A DNA stretch of 64,000 nt from CBDDDW01 sp965226805 (GCA_965226805.1 CBDDDW010000020.1:44909-108908); one strand, 5' to 3'; counted from the stretch's first letter, positions 8,817 through 18,394 are shown. Program-made: numbers and translations. Notes: a model not told the origin generated them from the letters alone.

Positions 8817-8985
8817 CTAGTCTAGTGTCTCGTATATAGCATTACAATGCTGATATGAGGAGGTCCTCCCCGCGAACCCCGGTCTCACCCTCACCTCAAT
8901 CCTCTCCCATAGGGAGAGGAGGCAGACCGGGGGGCCACGTCGAGCGCTGACGTATTGTAAACCCATTTGGCAGACACACGACTAG
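8817..8985. mobile_element. MITE-like element, family B copy 1 (169 bp)
   Basis: It is identical in sequence to 37596-37764. CTAG bounds both ends, and just inside them are short imperfect inverted repeats (TCTAGTGTCT on the left, TCGTGTGTCT read inward from the right). The centre can form a long hairpin: an outer stem CCCCGGTCT/AGACCGGGG encloses an inner stem CCTCTCCC/GGGAGAGG. A smaller AGCATT-AC-AATGCT hairpin sits near the left end. It has no coding capacity. Perfect identity over the whole length indicates recent movement. Confidence 0.8.
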
Positions 8986-9034
8986 GTTTGGGCGCCTTCA
9001 ACAAGAAGCAAAATCTTGTCATTAGGGGAAGATA

Positions 9035-9982
9035 ATGGGTCCTTTCGATGAACTGAAGGTGTTTAGCGGTAATGCCCATCGCCAGCTTGCTCGCAGCGTG
9101 TGCGACTATCTCAACATGCCCGTAGGCCGCGCCGAAGTATTCAAGTTCACCAACGACAATACTTTCGTTCGCATCCTTGAGAACATTCGCCAGCGAGACG
9201 TATTCATCATTCAACCCATCTGCACCCCCGTGAACGACAGTCTCATGGAACTGCTTATAATGATCGACGCGGCCAAGCGGGCCTCGGCGGGCCGGGTGAC
9301 GGCGGTGGTTCCATATTACGGCTACGGTCGGACCGACAAGAAGGACCAGCCGCGGGTCCCCATTACGGCTCGCCTGGTCGCGGACTTGATCACCGCCGCT
9401 GGAGCTGAGCGTCTGCTCACTATTGACCTCCACGCAGGACAGATTCAGGGTTTCTTCAACATCCCCGTGGACGAGCTTACCGCCATGACAATCCTCGGCC
9501 GGTATTTCCAGGACAAAGCGTTGGAAAACCTCGTGGTGGTGGCGGTGGATATTGGCATAAGCAAACGGGCCCGCGACATGGCGGAGAGGCTCAACGCTCC
9601 CCTGGCGATTGTCGAGAAACGCCGCATCGGCAATGAAGACCAAGCCGAGACCCTCAACATTATCGGTGACGTAGAGGGGAAGACCGCCCTGACGTTTGAC
9701 GACGAAGTGGACTCAGGCGGCTCCATGCTGTCGGCCGTGGACGCGCTGAGGGAGCGGGGCGTCAAGGAGGTGTACGCTTGCGTCACCCATGGCGTTCTGT
9801 CCGGAGATGCATCGAGCAGGGTGGCCGGCAGCCCACTCACGGAGCTCGTGGTCACAGACACAATCCCAATCTCTGAATTAAAACGCAACGGCACCATCAC
9901 GGTGCTTTCGGTGGCTCCTTTGCTCGGCGAAGCCATCCGGAGAATACACGAGGGCATGTCCGTCGGCGAGATGTTCGAGTAA
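9035..9982 (+). CDS. prs: Ribose-phosphate pyrophosphokinase
   Basis: Prs makes PRPP from ribose 5-phosphate and ATP, feeding purine, pyrimidine, His and Trp synthesis. The 315-residue protein shows the ATP-site region RQRDVFIIQP, the metal-binding DLHAGQIQGFF motif, the KRRIGNEDQAE flexible loop and the PRPP loop FDDEVDSGGSM. The PRPP loop differs slightly from the common VDDxIDTGGT form. The ATG at 9035 follows GGGGAAGATA. A MITE lies in its probable leader, 49 bases upstream. Confidence 0.93.
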   Translation: MGPFDELKVFSGNAHRQLARSVCDYLNMPVGRAEVFKFTNDNTFVRILENIRQRDVFIIQPICTPVNDSLMELLIMIDAAKRASAGRVTAVVPYYGYGRTDKKDQPRVPITARLVADLITAAGAERLLTIDLHAGQIQGFFNIPVDELTAMTILGRYFQDKALENLVVVAVDIGISKRARDMAERLNAPLAIVEKRRIGNEDQAETLNIIGDVEGKTALTFDDEVDSGGSMLSAVDALRERGVKEVYACVTHGVLSGDASSRVAGSPLTELVVTDTIPISELKRNGTITVLSVAPLLGEAIRRIHEGMSVGEMFE

Positions 9983-10014
9983 AGAAGGGGCACGGTTTAT
10001 AGGCGGGATATGCG

Positions 10015-12636
10015 ATGGTAAAGATTCTCAGCAAGATCATGGGCGACTCTGGGGACAGGCTCGCCAAGAAGTTCAAACCTTGGGTAGACGAGATCAACTC
10101 CTTGGAGCCAGAGTTGGATGGGGCGCCGGAATCCCACCTCCTGGCCAAAACTGAGGAGTTGAGGGAGAACCTGAGGGATGGAGAGGATCTGGACGAACTG
10201 CTTCCCGAGGCTTTCTCGGTAGTCAGGGAAGCAGCCAAACGCACACTTGGCCAGCGCCATTACGACGTTCAGCTGATGGGTGGCATCGTCCTGCACGAGG
10301 GGAAGATCGCCGAGATGAAGACTGGGGAAGGCAAAACCCTAGTAGCGACTCTTCCCGTGTACCTCAACGCTCTCACAGGCCGGGGCGTGCACATTATAAC
10401 GGTGAACGACTACCTCGCCAAACGCGACACAGCCTGGATGGGCCCAATCTATCACATACTCGGCCTGTCTGTAGCTTGTCTGCAGCACGACATCTCCTAC
10501 ATGTACGACCCCTCCTGGGAAGGCGCAGGGCCAGGTCTCGAATCCATGCGCCCTATAACCAGGCGGGAGGCTTACAGTGCCGACATCACCTTCGGCACGA
10601 ACAACGAGTTCGGGTTCGATTACCTCCGTGACAACATGGTGGTGGATCCGGAGATGCTTGTGCAACGAGAGCTTCACTACGCCATCGTTGACGAGGTAGA
10701 CAACATCCTGATTGACGAGGCTCGAACGCCCCTCATTATTAGCGGACCCGCCGAGGAGCCGGTACAGCTGTACTACACCTTCGCCCGTATCGTGCCTCGG
10801 CTGACGGAGGAAGACTACACGATCGACGACCGGACCCGCACGGTTAGCCTGACCCAATCGGGAATCTACAACATGGAGAAGTGGGCAAAGGTTGGCAACC
10901 TATACGATCCCGAGAATTATCATCTGGTCCATTACATAGAAAACGCCCTGACGGCCAGCCTCCTCAGAAAGCGAGACAAAGAATACGTGGTGCGCGACGG
11001 CCAAGTAGTGATCGTGGACGAGTTCACGGGCCGTCTACAGTTTGGCCGCCGCTGGTCGGACGGTCTGCACCAGGCGGTAGAGGCCAAGGAAGGGGTCAAA
11101 GTTCAAAGGGAGAGCATTACCTACGCCACGATCACCCTTCAGAACTACTTCCGGATGTATGAAAAGCTGGCAGGCATGACCGGCACCGCCAGCACCGAGG
11201 GCGAGGAATTCTTCAAGATCTACAAGCTGGAGGTGCTACCCATCCCCACCAACCAGCCCATGATCCGCGAAGAGCTGACCGACCTGATCTACAAGACCGA
11301 GGAAGGCAAGTGGAACGCCGTAGCCCGGGAGATCCAGGGGCATTACGAAGACGGCTGCCCCGTCCTCGTGGGCACCACCTCCATCGAGAGCTCGGAGAAG
11401 CTGAGCGACGTCCTCAAGAGGTCCGGGATACCCCACGAGGTGCTGAACGCCAAACACCACGAACGGGAAGCCCAGATAATTGCCCAGGCGGGCAGGCCTT
11501 CCTCGGTCACGGTGGCCACCAACATGGCAGGCCGAGGTACGGACATAATTCTAGGAGGGAACCCGGCCGGAACCGATATCTCACCCGAGCAGTGGCAGCA
11601 GGACCATGACAAGGTAATCGCGCTCGGCGGGCTCCGCATCATCGGAACCGAGCACCACGAGGCCCGCAGGATAGACAATCAGCTCCGTGGCCGGAGCGGC
11701 CGCCAGGGCGACCCGGGCGGCTCCCGCTTCTACGCCTCTCTCGAAGACGATCTGATGCGCCGCTTCGGTGGAGACCGCATCAAGGGCATCATGAGCTTCG
11801 TTGGGTTGGACGACAATACCCCCATCGAGAACCGCATCGTCACAAAGTCCATCGAGGGCGCCCAGGTGAAGGTTGAAGGCCATCACTTCGAGATAAGGAA
11901 ACAGCTACTGGACTACGACGACGTGCTCAACCACCAGCGCCGGACCATTTATACCGAGAGACGGAAAGCGCTGACGGGTTCCGACCTGAAGGAAAGCATC
12001 CGCGCTTTGATCCACAAGGAGATCATCTCCATCACCTCCGGACACATCCCGAAAAAAGAAGAAGCACACCGGGACATCAAGGGATTCCTCGACACTCTGG
12101 GCACTATCTTTACTCCACCGGAACACCTGAATACCGAAGAAACTCTTTCCCTAATGAAACGGGATGAGATTGCAGATAGGCTCATAGAGCACGCGGACGA
12201 GCTCTACGAGACGCGAGAGCTTCAGATGGGAGCCGAGAACATGCGGACTCTGGAGCGATTGCTGATGCTCCGGGCCGTCGACGTGTACTGGGTCCAGCAT
12301 CTGACAACGATGGACAACCTACGCCAAGGAATCGGTCTCCACGCCTTTGGCCAGAGAGACCCCCTCGTTATGTACCGAACCGAGGGCAGCCGCTTGTTCC
12401 AGACCTTGCTGGACCGTATTCAGCATGATGTGGTCCACGGCGTCTACCAGGCTGCGCTCTCCCCCGCGCGGGCGAGCAGGCAGGCTGACTCCGGGTCCAA
12501 CGGCAGCAGGATGGCGACCGCCTCGGGCCGCCAGAGGGAGGCTGTGGCCGTCGGCGCCCGAAAAGTAGGAAGAAACGAGCCGTGTCCCTGCGGCAGCGGC
12601 AAGAAATACAAACGGTGCCACGGCGGCGCCGGATGA
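10015..12636 (+). CDS. secA: Preprotein translocase ATPase SecA
   Basis: SecA drives protein export through SecYEG using ATP. The 873-residue protein has the Walker A MKTGEGKT near residue 102, the DEVDNILIDEAR helicase motif, the preprotein cross-linking region, TNMAGRGTDI and the GRSGRQGDPG motif VI. The C-terminal zinc-binding SEC-C tail is EPCPCGSGKKYKRCHG, which normally binds SecB or the ribosome. The start at 10015 gives the canonical N-terminus. It follows prs by 32 bases. Confidence 0.97.
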   Translation: MVKILSKIMGDSGDRLAKKFKPWVDEINSLEPELDGAPESHLLAKTEELRENLRDGEDLDELLPEAFSVVREAAKRTLGQRHYDVQLMGGIVLHEGKIAEMKTGEGKTLVATLPVYLNALTGRGVHIITVNDYLAKRDTAWMGPIYHILGLSVACLQHDISYMYDPSWEGAGPGLESMRPITRREAYSADITFGTNNEFGFDYLRDNMVVDPEMLVQRELHYAIVDEVDNILIDEARTPLIISGPAEEPVQLYYTFARIVPRLTEEDYTIDDRTRTVSLTQSGIYNMEKWAKVGNLYDPENYHLVHYIENALTASLLRKRDKEYVVRDGQVVIVDEFTGRLQFGRRWSDGLHQAVEAKEGVKVQRESITYATITLQNYFRMYEKLAGMTGTASTEGEEFFKIYKLEVLPIPTNQPMIREELTDLIYKTEEGKWNAVAREIQGHYEDGCPVLVGTTSIESSEKLSDVLKRSGIPHEVLNAKHHEREAQIIAQAGRPSSVTVATNMAGRGTDIILGGNPAGTDISPEQWQQDHDKVIALGGLRIIGTEHHEARRIDNQLRGRSGRQGDPGGSRFYASLEDDLMRRFGGDRIKGIMSFVGLDDNTPIENRIVTKSIEGAQVKVEGHHFEIRKQLLDYDDVLNHQRRTIYTERRKALTGSDLKESIRALIHKEIISITSGHIPKKEEAHRDIKGFLDTLGTIFTPPEHLNTEETLSLMKRDEIADRLIEHADELYETRELQMGAENMRTLERLLMLRAVDVYWVQHLTTMDNLRQGIGLHAFGQRDPLVMYRTEGSRLFQTLLDRIQHDVVHGVYQAALSPARASRQADSGSNGSRMATASGRQREAVAVGARKVGRNEPCPCGSGKKYKRCHGGAG

Positions 12637-12681
12637 TTTCGTCCCCCTATCGATAGGTCTGATTTGACAGGAATCGCTAAA

Positions 12682-13179
12682 ATGCCTGCCTCCAACGCCG
12701 AAATTGCCGAGCTGTTTGACAATATGGCTACCCTTCTGGAGATACAGGGTGATGCAATATTCAAGATACGGGCCTACCAACTGGCGGCGCGTACCATTGA
12801 GCGCCTGTCCTTTACTCTGGAGGACGCCGTGCAGGACGAGATGGACCTGAAAGCCATTCCAGGAATCGGCGACGCCATCAACAAGAAGATCCGAGAGATG
12901 ATTAGCACCGGCCGGGTCGAGGCCTACGAACAGCTGAAATCAGAGCTCCCTGAAGGCGTTTTGGCCCTGGTGAAAGTGCCCGGCGTAGGGCCCAAGACCG
13001 CTAAATTTCTTGCAAAGGAACTGGGCGCCACGTCGATTGACGATCTGGAGAGGTCAATTCTGAACGGGCGGTTAGCCGAGCTGCCCGGACTGGGAGAGAA
13101 GACCGCCGAGAACATCCTGCGACACATACGCTACGTACGCTCCAAGGACGGCAGCGCAGCTGACAGTGAGAGCCCCTGA
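12682..13179 (+). CDS. Stand-alone PolX-type helix-hairpin-helix protein
   Basis: The 165-residue protein resembles only the N-terminal DNA-binding part of family X DNA polymerases. A region near residues 1-60 (AEIAELFDNMATLLEIQGD) matches the 8-kDa domain, and helix-hairpin-helix elements follow (IPGIGDAINKK, VPGVGPKTAK, LPGLGEKTAEN). The nucleotidyltransferase palm and the PHP nuclease domain are absent, and no remnant is visible downstream. It therefore probably binds DNA without polymerase activity. I chose ATG 12682 over TTG 12664 by comparison with PolX N-termini. Its stop overlaps the next start by one base, so the two genes are translationally coupled. Confidence 0.75.
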   Translation: MPASNAEIAELFDNMATLLEIQGDAIFKIRAYQLAARTIERLSFTLEDAVQDEMDLKAIPGIGDAINKKIREMISTGRVEAYEQLKSELPEGVLALVKVPGVGPKTAKFLAKELGATSIDDLERSILNGRLAELPGLGEKTAENILRHIRYVRSKDGSAADSESP

Positions 13180-13997
13180 TGACCCAGAGCCAATTTAAAA
13201 TGAAGCCCCACCCCCCCTCGATTGAGACGGAAAATGTGTCGGAGGCTCTGGCGCAGGAGGATGCCACTGCGATTTTCCGGCACATGAAGGACGCCGTGCT
13301 GTCCGGTGTGCAATGGCACATGGCGCTTCTTGAGGCCGTGGGGAAGTGGACGGCAACCTCGGAAGAGCTGCACGGGAGATGCTACCAGTACCTGCTCTCG
13401 GGCGAGGCCTTTGACTGGCTACTATTGGCGGAGCGCCTCTGCCTCGAGCTGGACGGGATTATCCCTCCCGAGGAGAAAGAAGCGCTGATCTTCCACGGAA
13501 GGCTCCCCGCCAAGGTCAGCCCACAGGAATTTCAAGCGGTGGTGGGCTTCAACAAGCACCAGGCTGTGCTGAACTATTGGTACGGAGTGGTCGTGGAGGA
13601 GGCCCTTCAGCTGGCGGTGGAGGAGGAGGTTCGCAAGCAGCATCGGGCAAAGGGGTTCGCCGACAGTGAGGACCTGGTGGAAGAGGCCTTCAGAAGGATC
13701 TATGAGAAAAGCCGCACCCAGCTCTTGCAGGAGTTCGCCGAATACAAGGGATGGGGAGCGCCAGAGTCTGTGGGACTAACCGAGCTTAAGGAGTTCACCT
13801 ACTGGCTGTTCAAGATGCGGGTCAAGTTCTGGGACCCGGCGAGGGTGGGCAGTGACACCCACAAGGGCCTGGAGAAGCTCGCCAGCCTGAGGGGCCAGGC
13901 CGATTCCTTCGCTCTTAGCCCTACCCCCGTTACTCACGCAGACACCTGGAAGATGTTAACCCTCGACGGCCGTCACCGCCCTCATAAGGGTAGCTGA
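13179..13997 (+). CDS. Conserved-looking hypothetical protein coupled to the HhH gene
   Basis: The 272-residue protein is not one I recognise. It is mostly helical and charged, with no signal peptide, membrane segment or cofactor motif. It has a Trp-rich middle (FDWLLLAERLCLELDG; LNYWYGVVVEEALQLAVEEE) and a C-terminal FTYWLFKMRVKFWDP. The ATGA overlap with the HhH gene suggests a joint function, possibly in DNA transactions. Its 3' end overlaps convergent valS by 16 bases. Codon use matches the neighbours, so it looks like a real gene. Confidence 0.7.
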   Translation: MTQSQFKMKPHPPSIETENVSEALAQEDATAIFRHMKDAVLSGVQWHMALLEAVGKWTATSEELHGRCYQYLLSGEAFDWLLLAERLCLELDGIIPPEEKEALIFHGRLPAKVSPQEFQAVVGFNKHQAVLNYWYGVVVEEALQLAVEEEVRKQHRAKGFADSEDLVEEAFRRIYEKSRTQLLQEFAEYKGWGAPESVGLTELKEFTYWLFKMRVKFWDPARVGSDTHKGLEKLASLRGQADSFALSPTPVTHADTWKMLTLDGRHRPHKGS

Positions 13998-16729
13998 GAA
14001 AGGACCTCCTCGAGTCGCCCTCGACGTTCTTCGAGGGTCGTAAGCCGCTCCTGCTCCCTCTCAACCACCTCGTCCGGAGCCCTGGAGAGGAAATCCTGAT
14101 TGGCCAGAAGCCCGGAGACTCGCTCCAGACCCGCTTGGCACTCCCCCAGCTCTTTTTGAAGTCGTGACCTCTCCGCCGAGACGTCCAACAGCCCGGCGAT
14201 GGGCAGCTTCACCACCAGCGGGTCGACCACAAGGTTTATCGTTTGTCCAGGAGGTGGCTGGTCTCCTGGACCACCGAGAATGCGCAGCGGGCTAACCCTG
14301 GCCAGAGCGCAGATCGCCGGAGACTCCTCTTCCACCGCTGTTTTCAGTCCGTCAGCGTCGACCAGCGCCTCGAGATTCTGACTGGAAGGAATACGGAGCT
14401 GGGCCCGGGCGTTCCTGATGGCCCGTATCAAGAGAATCAAGCTTCGCATTTCCTGCTCGGCCTGGGGGTCGGCGCGGCCCACATCCGCCTCCGGGTATGG
14501 CGCCACCATTATGGATTCGGGCAAGGAGAGTGCTGAAGGGTCCCCTTCCTTTGGCAGCAGGCCCAGAAGGTTCTGCCAAATCTCCTCGGTGATAAATGGC
14601 ATAAAGGGGTGCAGGAGGCGGAGAGTACGCTCCAGCACGTGCGCCAGCACTCTCAGAGGTTCTGAGTCACCTGCCCTCAGCCTCACCTTGGCCATCTCTA
14701 TATACCAGTCGCAGAACTCTCCCCAGAGGAACTCGTAGATCGTCCTCTGGGCCTCCCCAATCTCATACTCCCTGAGATAGTGGTTGACCGAACCGATCGC
14801 CAGGTTCAGACGATCAAGGAGCCACCTGTCCTGGCGGTGCTTTAGCTCGGGCAGATCGTACCATCCCGACAGGGACGCGGCGTCGGCGCTCTTCAAGCTG
14901 GCCATTACGAAGCGGGCCGCGTTCCACAGCTTGTTGGCAAAGTTGCGGCTGGATTCCAGCTTCGACTCTCCCAGGCGTAGATCGTTGCCGGGAGCCGTAC
15001 CCGTCGTCAAGGCGAACCGCAGGGCATCAGTGCCGAATTGCTCGATCACCTGGATAGGGTCCAGCACGTTACCCTTGGTCTTGCTCATCTTGACACCCTG
15101 AGTGTCCCGGATCAGGCCATGAAGGAACACGGTATGAAACGGCTCTCTTCCCGTGTTCTCCAGGCCCATCATTATCATTCTGGCCACCCAAAAGAAGAGG
15201 ATGTCGTAGCCCGTCTCCATGACGAAAGAGTCGTGACCCTCGATGGCTGGGTTGTATCCCTTCTTGGGGTAGAAGTACGCCATGTCATCGGTGTCGTCGG
15301 GCCAGCCGATCGTAGAGTGGGGCCACAGAGCCGAGCTGAACCAGGTGTCCAGGACGTCGGGGTCCTGTTGGAGTTGGTCGGAGCCGCACTGGGAGCACCG
15401 GGACGGGTCGTCAACTTCCACAGTCAATCCACTGCAGCCATCGCAGTACCACACAGGTATGCGGTGGCCCCACCAGAGCTGGCGGCTGATGCACCAGTCC
15501 CGAATATTCTCCAGCCAGTTGAGATATGCGCGCGAGAACCTCTCGGGGACTATACGGATCCGCCCTTCGACAACGGCCGCGCAGGCCCGGCCCGCGATGG
15601 AATCCGGGTCGTCGTGACGGCCCACATTCATGAACCACTGCACGCTCACAAGAGGCTCCACCACCGTCTTGCAGCGCTGGCAGTGGCCCACCGAATGCCG
15701 GTGGGGCTCGACCTTCTCCAGCAGCCCTTCTCGCTCCAGCTGAGCGACCACCCCTTTGCGGCAGTGGAACCGCTCCTGGCCGACGTAGGGGCCCGCTTCC
15801 CCCGTCATGGTTCCGTCCAGCCCGATAACCGTTACCACAGGCAGGTCGTGGCGCTGGCCGATCTCGAAGTCGGTGGGATCGTGTCCGGGGGTCACCTTGA
15901 GGGCGCCCGTACCGAACTCGGGGCTGATCGCCTCGTCGGCCACAACAAGAATCTCCCGGCCGATTATGGGCAAGACAGCCTTATGACCCAGATACGCATG
16001 ATAGCGAGGGTCGTCGGGGTGGACGGCGACGCCGGTATCCCCCAGCATGGTCTCGGGCCGTGTGGTCGCTACGGTGATATGGCCCCCTCCCTCAGCCAGG
16101 GGGTAGCGGATGTAGTAAAGCGCTCCCTCCAGCTCCTCGTGTTCGACCTCTAGGTCCGAGAGGGCAGTGTTGCAGCGGGGACACCAGTTGATGATCCGCT
16201 CCCCCCTGTAAATGAGGCCCTTCTTGTAAAGGTTAACGAAAGTGGTACGCACCGCCTTACTGGGGCCGGGATCCAGGGTGAAACGCAGGCGCGACCAGTC
16301 GCAGGACGCGCCGAGGCGCTTGTGCTGCTCGTCGATGGTGTGCCCATACTTCCCCACCCATTCCCACACTCGCTCCAGGAACTTCTCTCTGCCCAGCTCC
16401 TGCCGGTTCGTCCCTTCCCTGGCCAGCTGCTGCTCCACCACCCATTGGGTGGCGATCCCAGCGTGGTCCTTACCCGGGAGCCAGAGTGTGGCGTCACCCA
16501 TCATACGGTGCCAGCGACACAGCACGTCCTCTATCGCCGCTGTGAGAGCATGCCCCAGGTGCAGCTCCCCGGTCACGTTGGGTGGAGGCATGATGACCAC
16601 GAAGGGCCGCTTGTTGGGGTCGATTCTGGGCGTGAAGTAGCCCTTGTCGACCCAGAAGCTATAGATCCGCCCCTCCACGTCGGCGGGGTTATACGCCTTG
16701 GGAATATCACCTCTCACATCTGATGTCAT
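13982..16729 (-). CDS. valS: Valyl-tRNA synthetase
   Basis: ValS charges tRNA-Val and edits threonine. The 915-residue class I synthetase has the HIGH-type motif PPPNVTGELHLGHAL (near residues 48-62), the editing domain with TTRPETMLGDTGVAVHPDD, zinc-type cysteine pairs (CQRC, CDGC, CSQC), the KMSKS-type GVKMSKTKGNVLDP near residue 548, and the C-terminal coiled-coil arm. Long antisense frames at 15038-16153 and elsewhere are composition shadows. Upstream is a palindromic repeat and no other gene on this strand for about 220 bases. Confidence 0.97.
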   Translation of the reverse strand: MTSDVRGDIPKAYNPADVEGRIYSFWVDKGYFTPRIDPNKRPFVVIMPPPNVTGELHLGHALTAAIEDVLCRWHRMMGDATLWLPGKDHAGIATQWVVEQQLAREGTNRQELGREKFLERVWEWVGKYGHTIDEQHKRLGASCDWSRLRFTLDPGPSKAVRTTFVNLYKKGLIYRGERIINWCPRCNTALSDLEVEHEELEGALYYIRYPLAEGGGHITVATTRPETMLGDTGVAVHPDDPRYHAYLGHKAVLPIIGREILVVADEAISPEFGTGALKVTPGHDPTDFEIGQRHDLPVVTVIGLDGTMTGEAGPYVGQERFHCRKGVVAQLEREGLLEKVEPHRHSVGHCQRCKTVVEPLVSVQWFMNVGRHDDPDSIAGRACAAVVEGRIRIVPERFSRAYLNWLENIRDWCISRQLWWGHRIPVWYCDGCSGLTVEVDDPSRCSQCGSDQLQQDPDVLDTWFSSALWPHSTIGWPDDTDDMAYFYPKKGYNPAIEGHDSFVMETGYDILFFWVARMIMMGLENTGREPFHTVFLHGLIRDTQGVKMSKTKGNVLDPIQVIEQFGTDALRFALTTGTAPGNDLRLGESKLESSRNFANKLWNAARFVMASLKSADAASLSGWYDLPELKHRQDRWLLDRLNLAIGSVNHYLREYEIGEAQRTIYEFLWGEFCDWYIEMAKVRLRAGDSEPLRVLAHVLERTLRLLHPFMPFITEEIWQNLLGLLPKEGDPSALSLPESIMVAPYPEADVGRADPQAEQEMRSLILLIRAIRNARAQLRIPSSQNLEALVDADGLKTAVEEESPAICALARVSPLRILGGPGDQPPPGQTINLVVDPLVVKLPIAGLLDVSAERSRLQKELGECQAGLERVSGLLANQDFLSRAPDEVVEREQERLTTLEERRGRLEEVLSQLPL

Positions 16730-16824
16730 ATCACGGTCATTTCCGTCAGCGCTCCTTCGTATCTAGGCTCTCAGGGAGAGAGGTCGAGACGCGCCTTTAC
16801 ATAGTCAACAAGATTTCGAAAGCA

Positions 16825-16922
16825 TGTCATTCTGAGGGAGCGGACGACCGAAGAATCTGGGGAGGGTGTAACCCCCGGCCACCTCGGATTCTTCGTCCGC
16901 CTTTGTCGGACTCAGAATAACA
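16825..16922. repeat. REP-like palindromic repeat between valS and the hydantoinase gene
   Basis: The ends TGTCATTCTGAG (16825-16836) and CTCAGAATAACA (16911-16922) are near-perfect inverted repeats. Inside them, CGGACGACCGAAGAATC pairs with GATTCTTCGTCCG. Fragments of the same sequence (ATTCTGAG, AGATTCTTAGCC, GGCTCAGAATGAC) recur at 38393-38710 and 42976, so this is a dispersed family. It could form a hairpin in read-through transcripts from either side. Confidence 0.65.
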
Positions 16923-16951
16923 TTTAAATCAGCTTTAATTTGACTGGGCAG

Positions 16952-18394
16952 CTAGCACGCCGGCCCGTTGAGTATCGATGAGTCGATTTTCCTCGCGATG
17001 AACTGGCCGTCTCCCAATTTGCCGAAGAACTGACCGTCCTCCACCATTACCTTGCCGCGCAGGATGGTAGTGGTGGGCCATCCCTGGACCTCCCATCCTT
17101 CCCAAATGCTGTAGTCCCCTATGTGGAGATCGTCCATGGAGAGCGCCTTGCGAAAGGAAGGGTCTATAAGCACGATGTCGGCGTCGCTGCCGGGGGAGAT
17201 GGCGCCCTTGCGCGGGTAATAGCCCATTATCCGTGCCGCGTTGCCCGACGTTACGTCCACGAACCGCTGTAAGGACATACGCATCCGGCCGACCCCCTCG
17301 CTGTAGGTTATGCCCATCCGGGTTTCCGCACCGTTGTGGCCGCCGGTGACGTCGAAGACGGTCTTGCCGGTCATCTTCGTCTTGAAGTCAGTGCAGTATT
17401 CGTCCGTCGCCATGCTGCTCAGGCCGCCCTTGACCAGCCCGTCCCACAGGGTCAGCCTGTCCTGCTCCGATTTGAGGGAGGGGTAGGTGTGATACTTCAT
17501 GCCGTCGGGCCTCTTGTAGTCCTCGGAGGTAAAGCAGACGTAGTTGTGCAGGGTTTCCCCATAGATAGGCAGGCCCTTGCTCCTGCCCTCCCGTATAGCA
17601 TTTACGCCCTCGGCCGCACTGACGTGGACGAAGTAGGCGGCTGCCTCACTCCATTCCGCCACGTTTATCACCCGCCGGAAGGACAGGTCCTCGGACATGT
17701 TGTTGTGTACCTCGTGAACTAGGTGGGGCTCGGTGCGTTCCTCTTCCCGGAGCTTGTTGTACATGTACTGGACCACGTCGTCGTCTTCCGCGTGTACAAG
17801 CACGAGTCCACCATTGGCGGCGAGCTTCTCCATCAGCCCCGACAGGTAGCCCATGCCCACCAGCCGGCGGACGTGCTCGCGGCTGGTCTCGCGGAACTCG
17901 GACGTGGGCCTTGCGTCCGTGGTGAATATCTTCATTGTGGGGTATCCGGACTTGATGGCCTCCCCGACCTGATCTATTATGTTCGACTCGATCTGCCCGA
18001 GAAGCATGAAATGGTGGGAGTAGTCACAGTAGGAGTTGCCCTTCCACCGGGAAGTCCTTTCGTCTATGGACTGGAACAGATCGATGCCGGGATACTGGAT
18101 CCCAAAGTCGGTCAGGGTCGTCGTACCACCGAAGAGGGAGGCACGGCTCACCTGCTCCGGGGGCGCCGTCTCCACTCCGGGAAACCCAAAGATCGGCTGA
18201 GCAACGTGGGCGTGAGGCTCGATGCCACCCGGCACCACGATTTTGCCTGTCGCATCGATGACGCGACCAACCTCGCCCGGGAAGGTTTCCCTCTCGGCCA
18301 GGGCGACGATCTTTTCGCCATGTATCACCACGTCCCAGCCTCCAACACCCAAGGGCGAGACTACTTGCCCGCCCCGTATGATAAGGTCAATCAC
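16952..18394 (-). CDS. Dihydropyrimidinase/D-hydantoinase-like amidohydrolase
   Basis: Members hydrolyse cyclic amides such as dihydropyrimidines or hydantoins with a binuclear zinc centre. The 480-residue protein has the metal motif PGGIEPHAHV (HxH), a lysine in GYPTMKIFTTDA at the place of the carboxylated lysine, VLVHAEDD, YFVHVSAAEG and SMATDEYCTDF as the final Asp region. The last differs from the TDHCP form of classical hydantoinases, so the substrate is uncertain. I chose the GTG at 18394 because GGAGGTGGGAA precedes it. The 111 extra in-frame codons upstream lack family similarity and overlap the divergent CoA-transferase gene. Confidence 0.85.
   Translation of the reverse strand: MIDLIIRGGQVVSPLGVGGWDVVIHGEKIVALAERETFPGEVGRVIDATGKIVVPGGIEPHAHVAQPIFGFPGVETAPPEQVSRASLFGGTTTLTDFGIQYPGIDLFQSIDERTSRWKGNSYCDYSHHFMLLGQIESNIIDQVGEAIKSGYPTMKIFTTDARPTSEFRETSREHVRRLVGMGYLSGLMEKLAANGGLVLVHAEDDDVVQYMYNKLREEERTEPHLVHEVHNNMSEDLSFRRVINVAEWSEAAAYFVHVSAAEGVNAIREGRSKGLPIYGETLHNYVCFTSEDYKRPDGMKYHTYPSLKSEQDRLTLWDGLVKGGLSSMATDEYCTDFKTKMTGKTVFDVTGGHNGAETRMGITYSEGVGRMRMSLQRFVDVTSGNAARIMGYYPRKGAISPGSDADIVLIDPSFRKALSMDDLHIGDYSIWEGWEVQGWPTTTILRGKVMVEDGQFFGKLGDGQFIARKIDSSILNGPAC

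Noticed and set aside
8611..8820. 69-codon frame between purA and prs
   Set aside because: It has no ribosome site, includes the prs promoter region and has no folded-protein pattern.
8701..8820. Possible tRNA gene before prs
   Set aside because: No acceptor stem or T-loop consensus could be assembled. The region is better explained by a promoter.
15038..16153. 371-codon plus-strand open frame
   Set aside because: It lies entirely antisense to valS. High GC content keeps the opposite strand open, and there is no ribosome site or recognisable domain.
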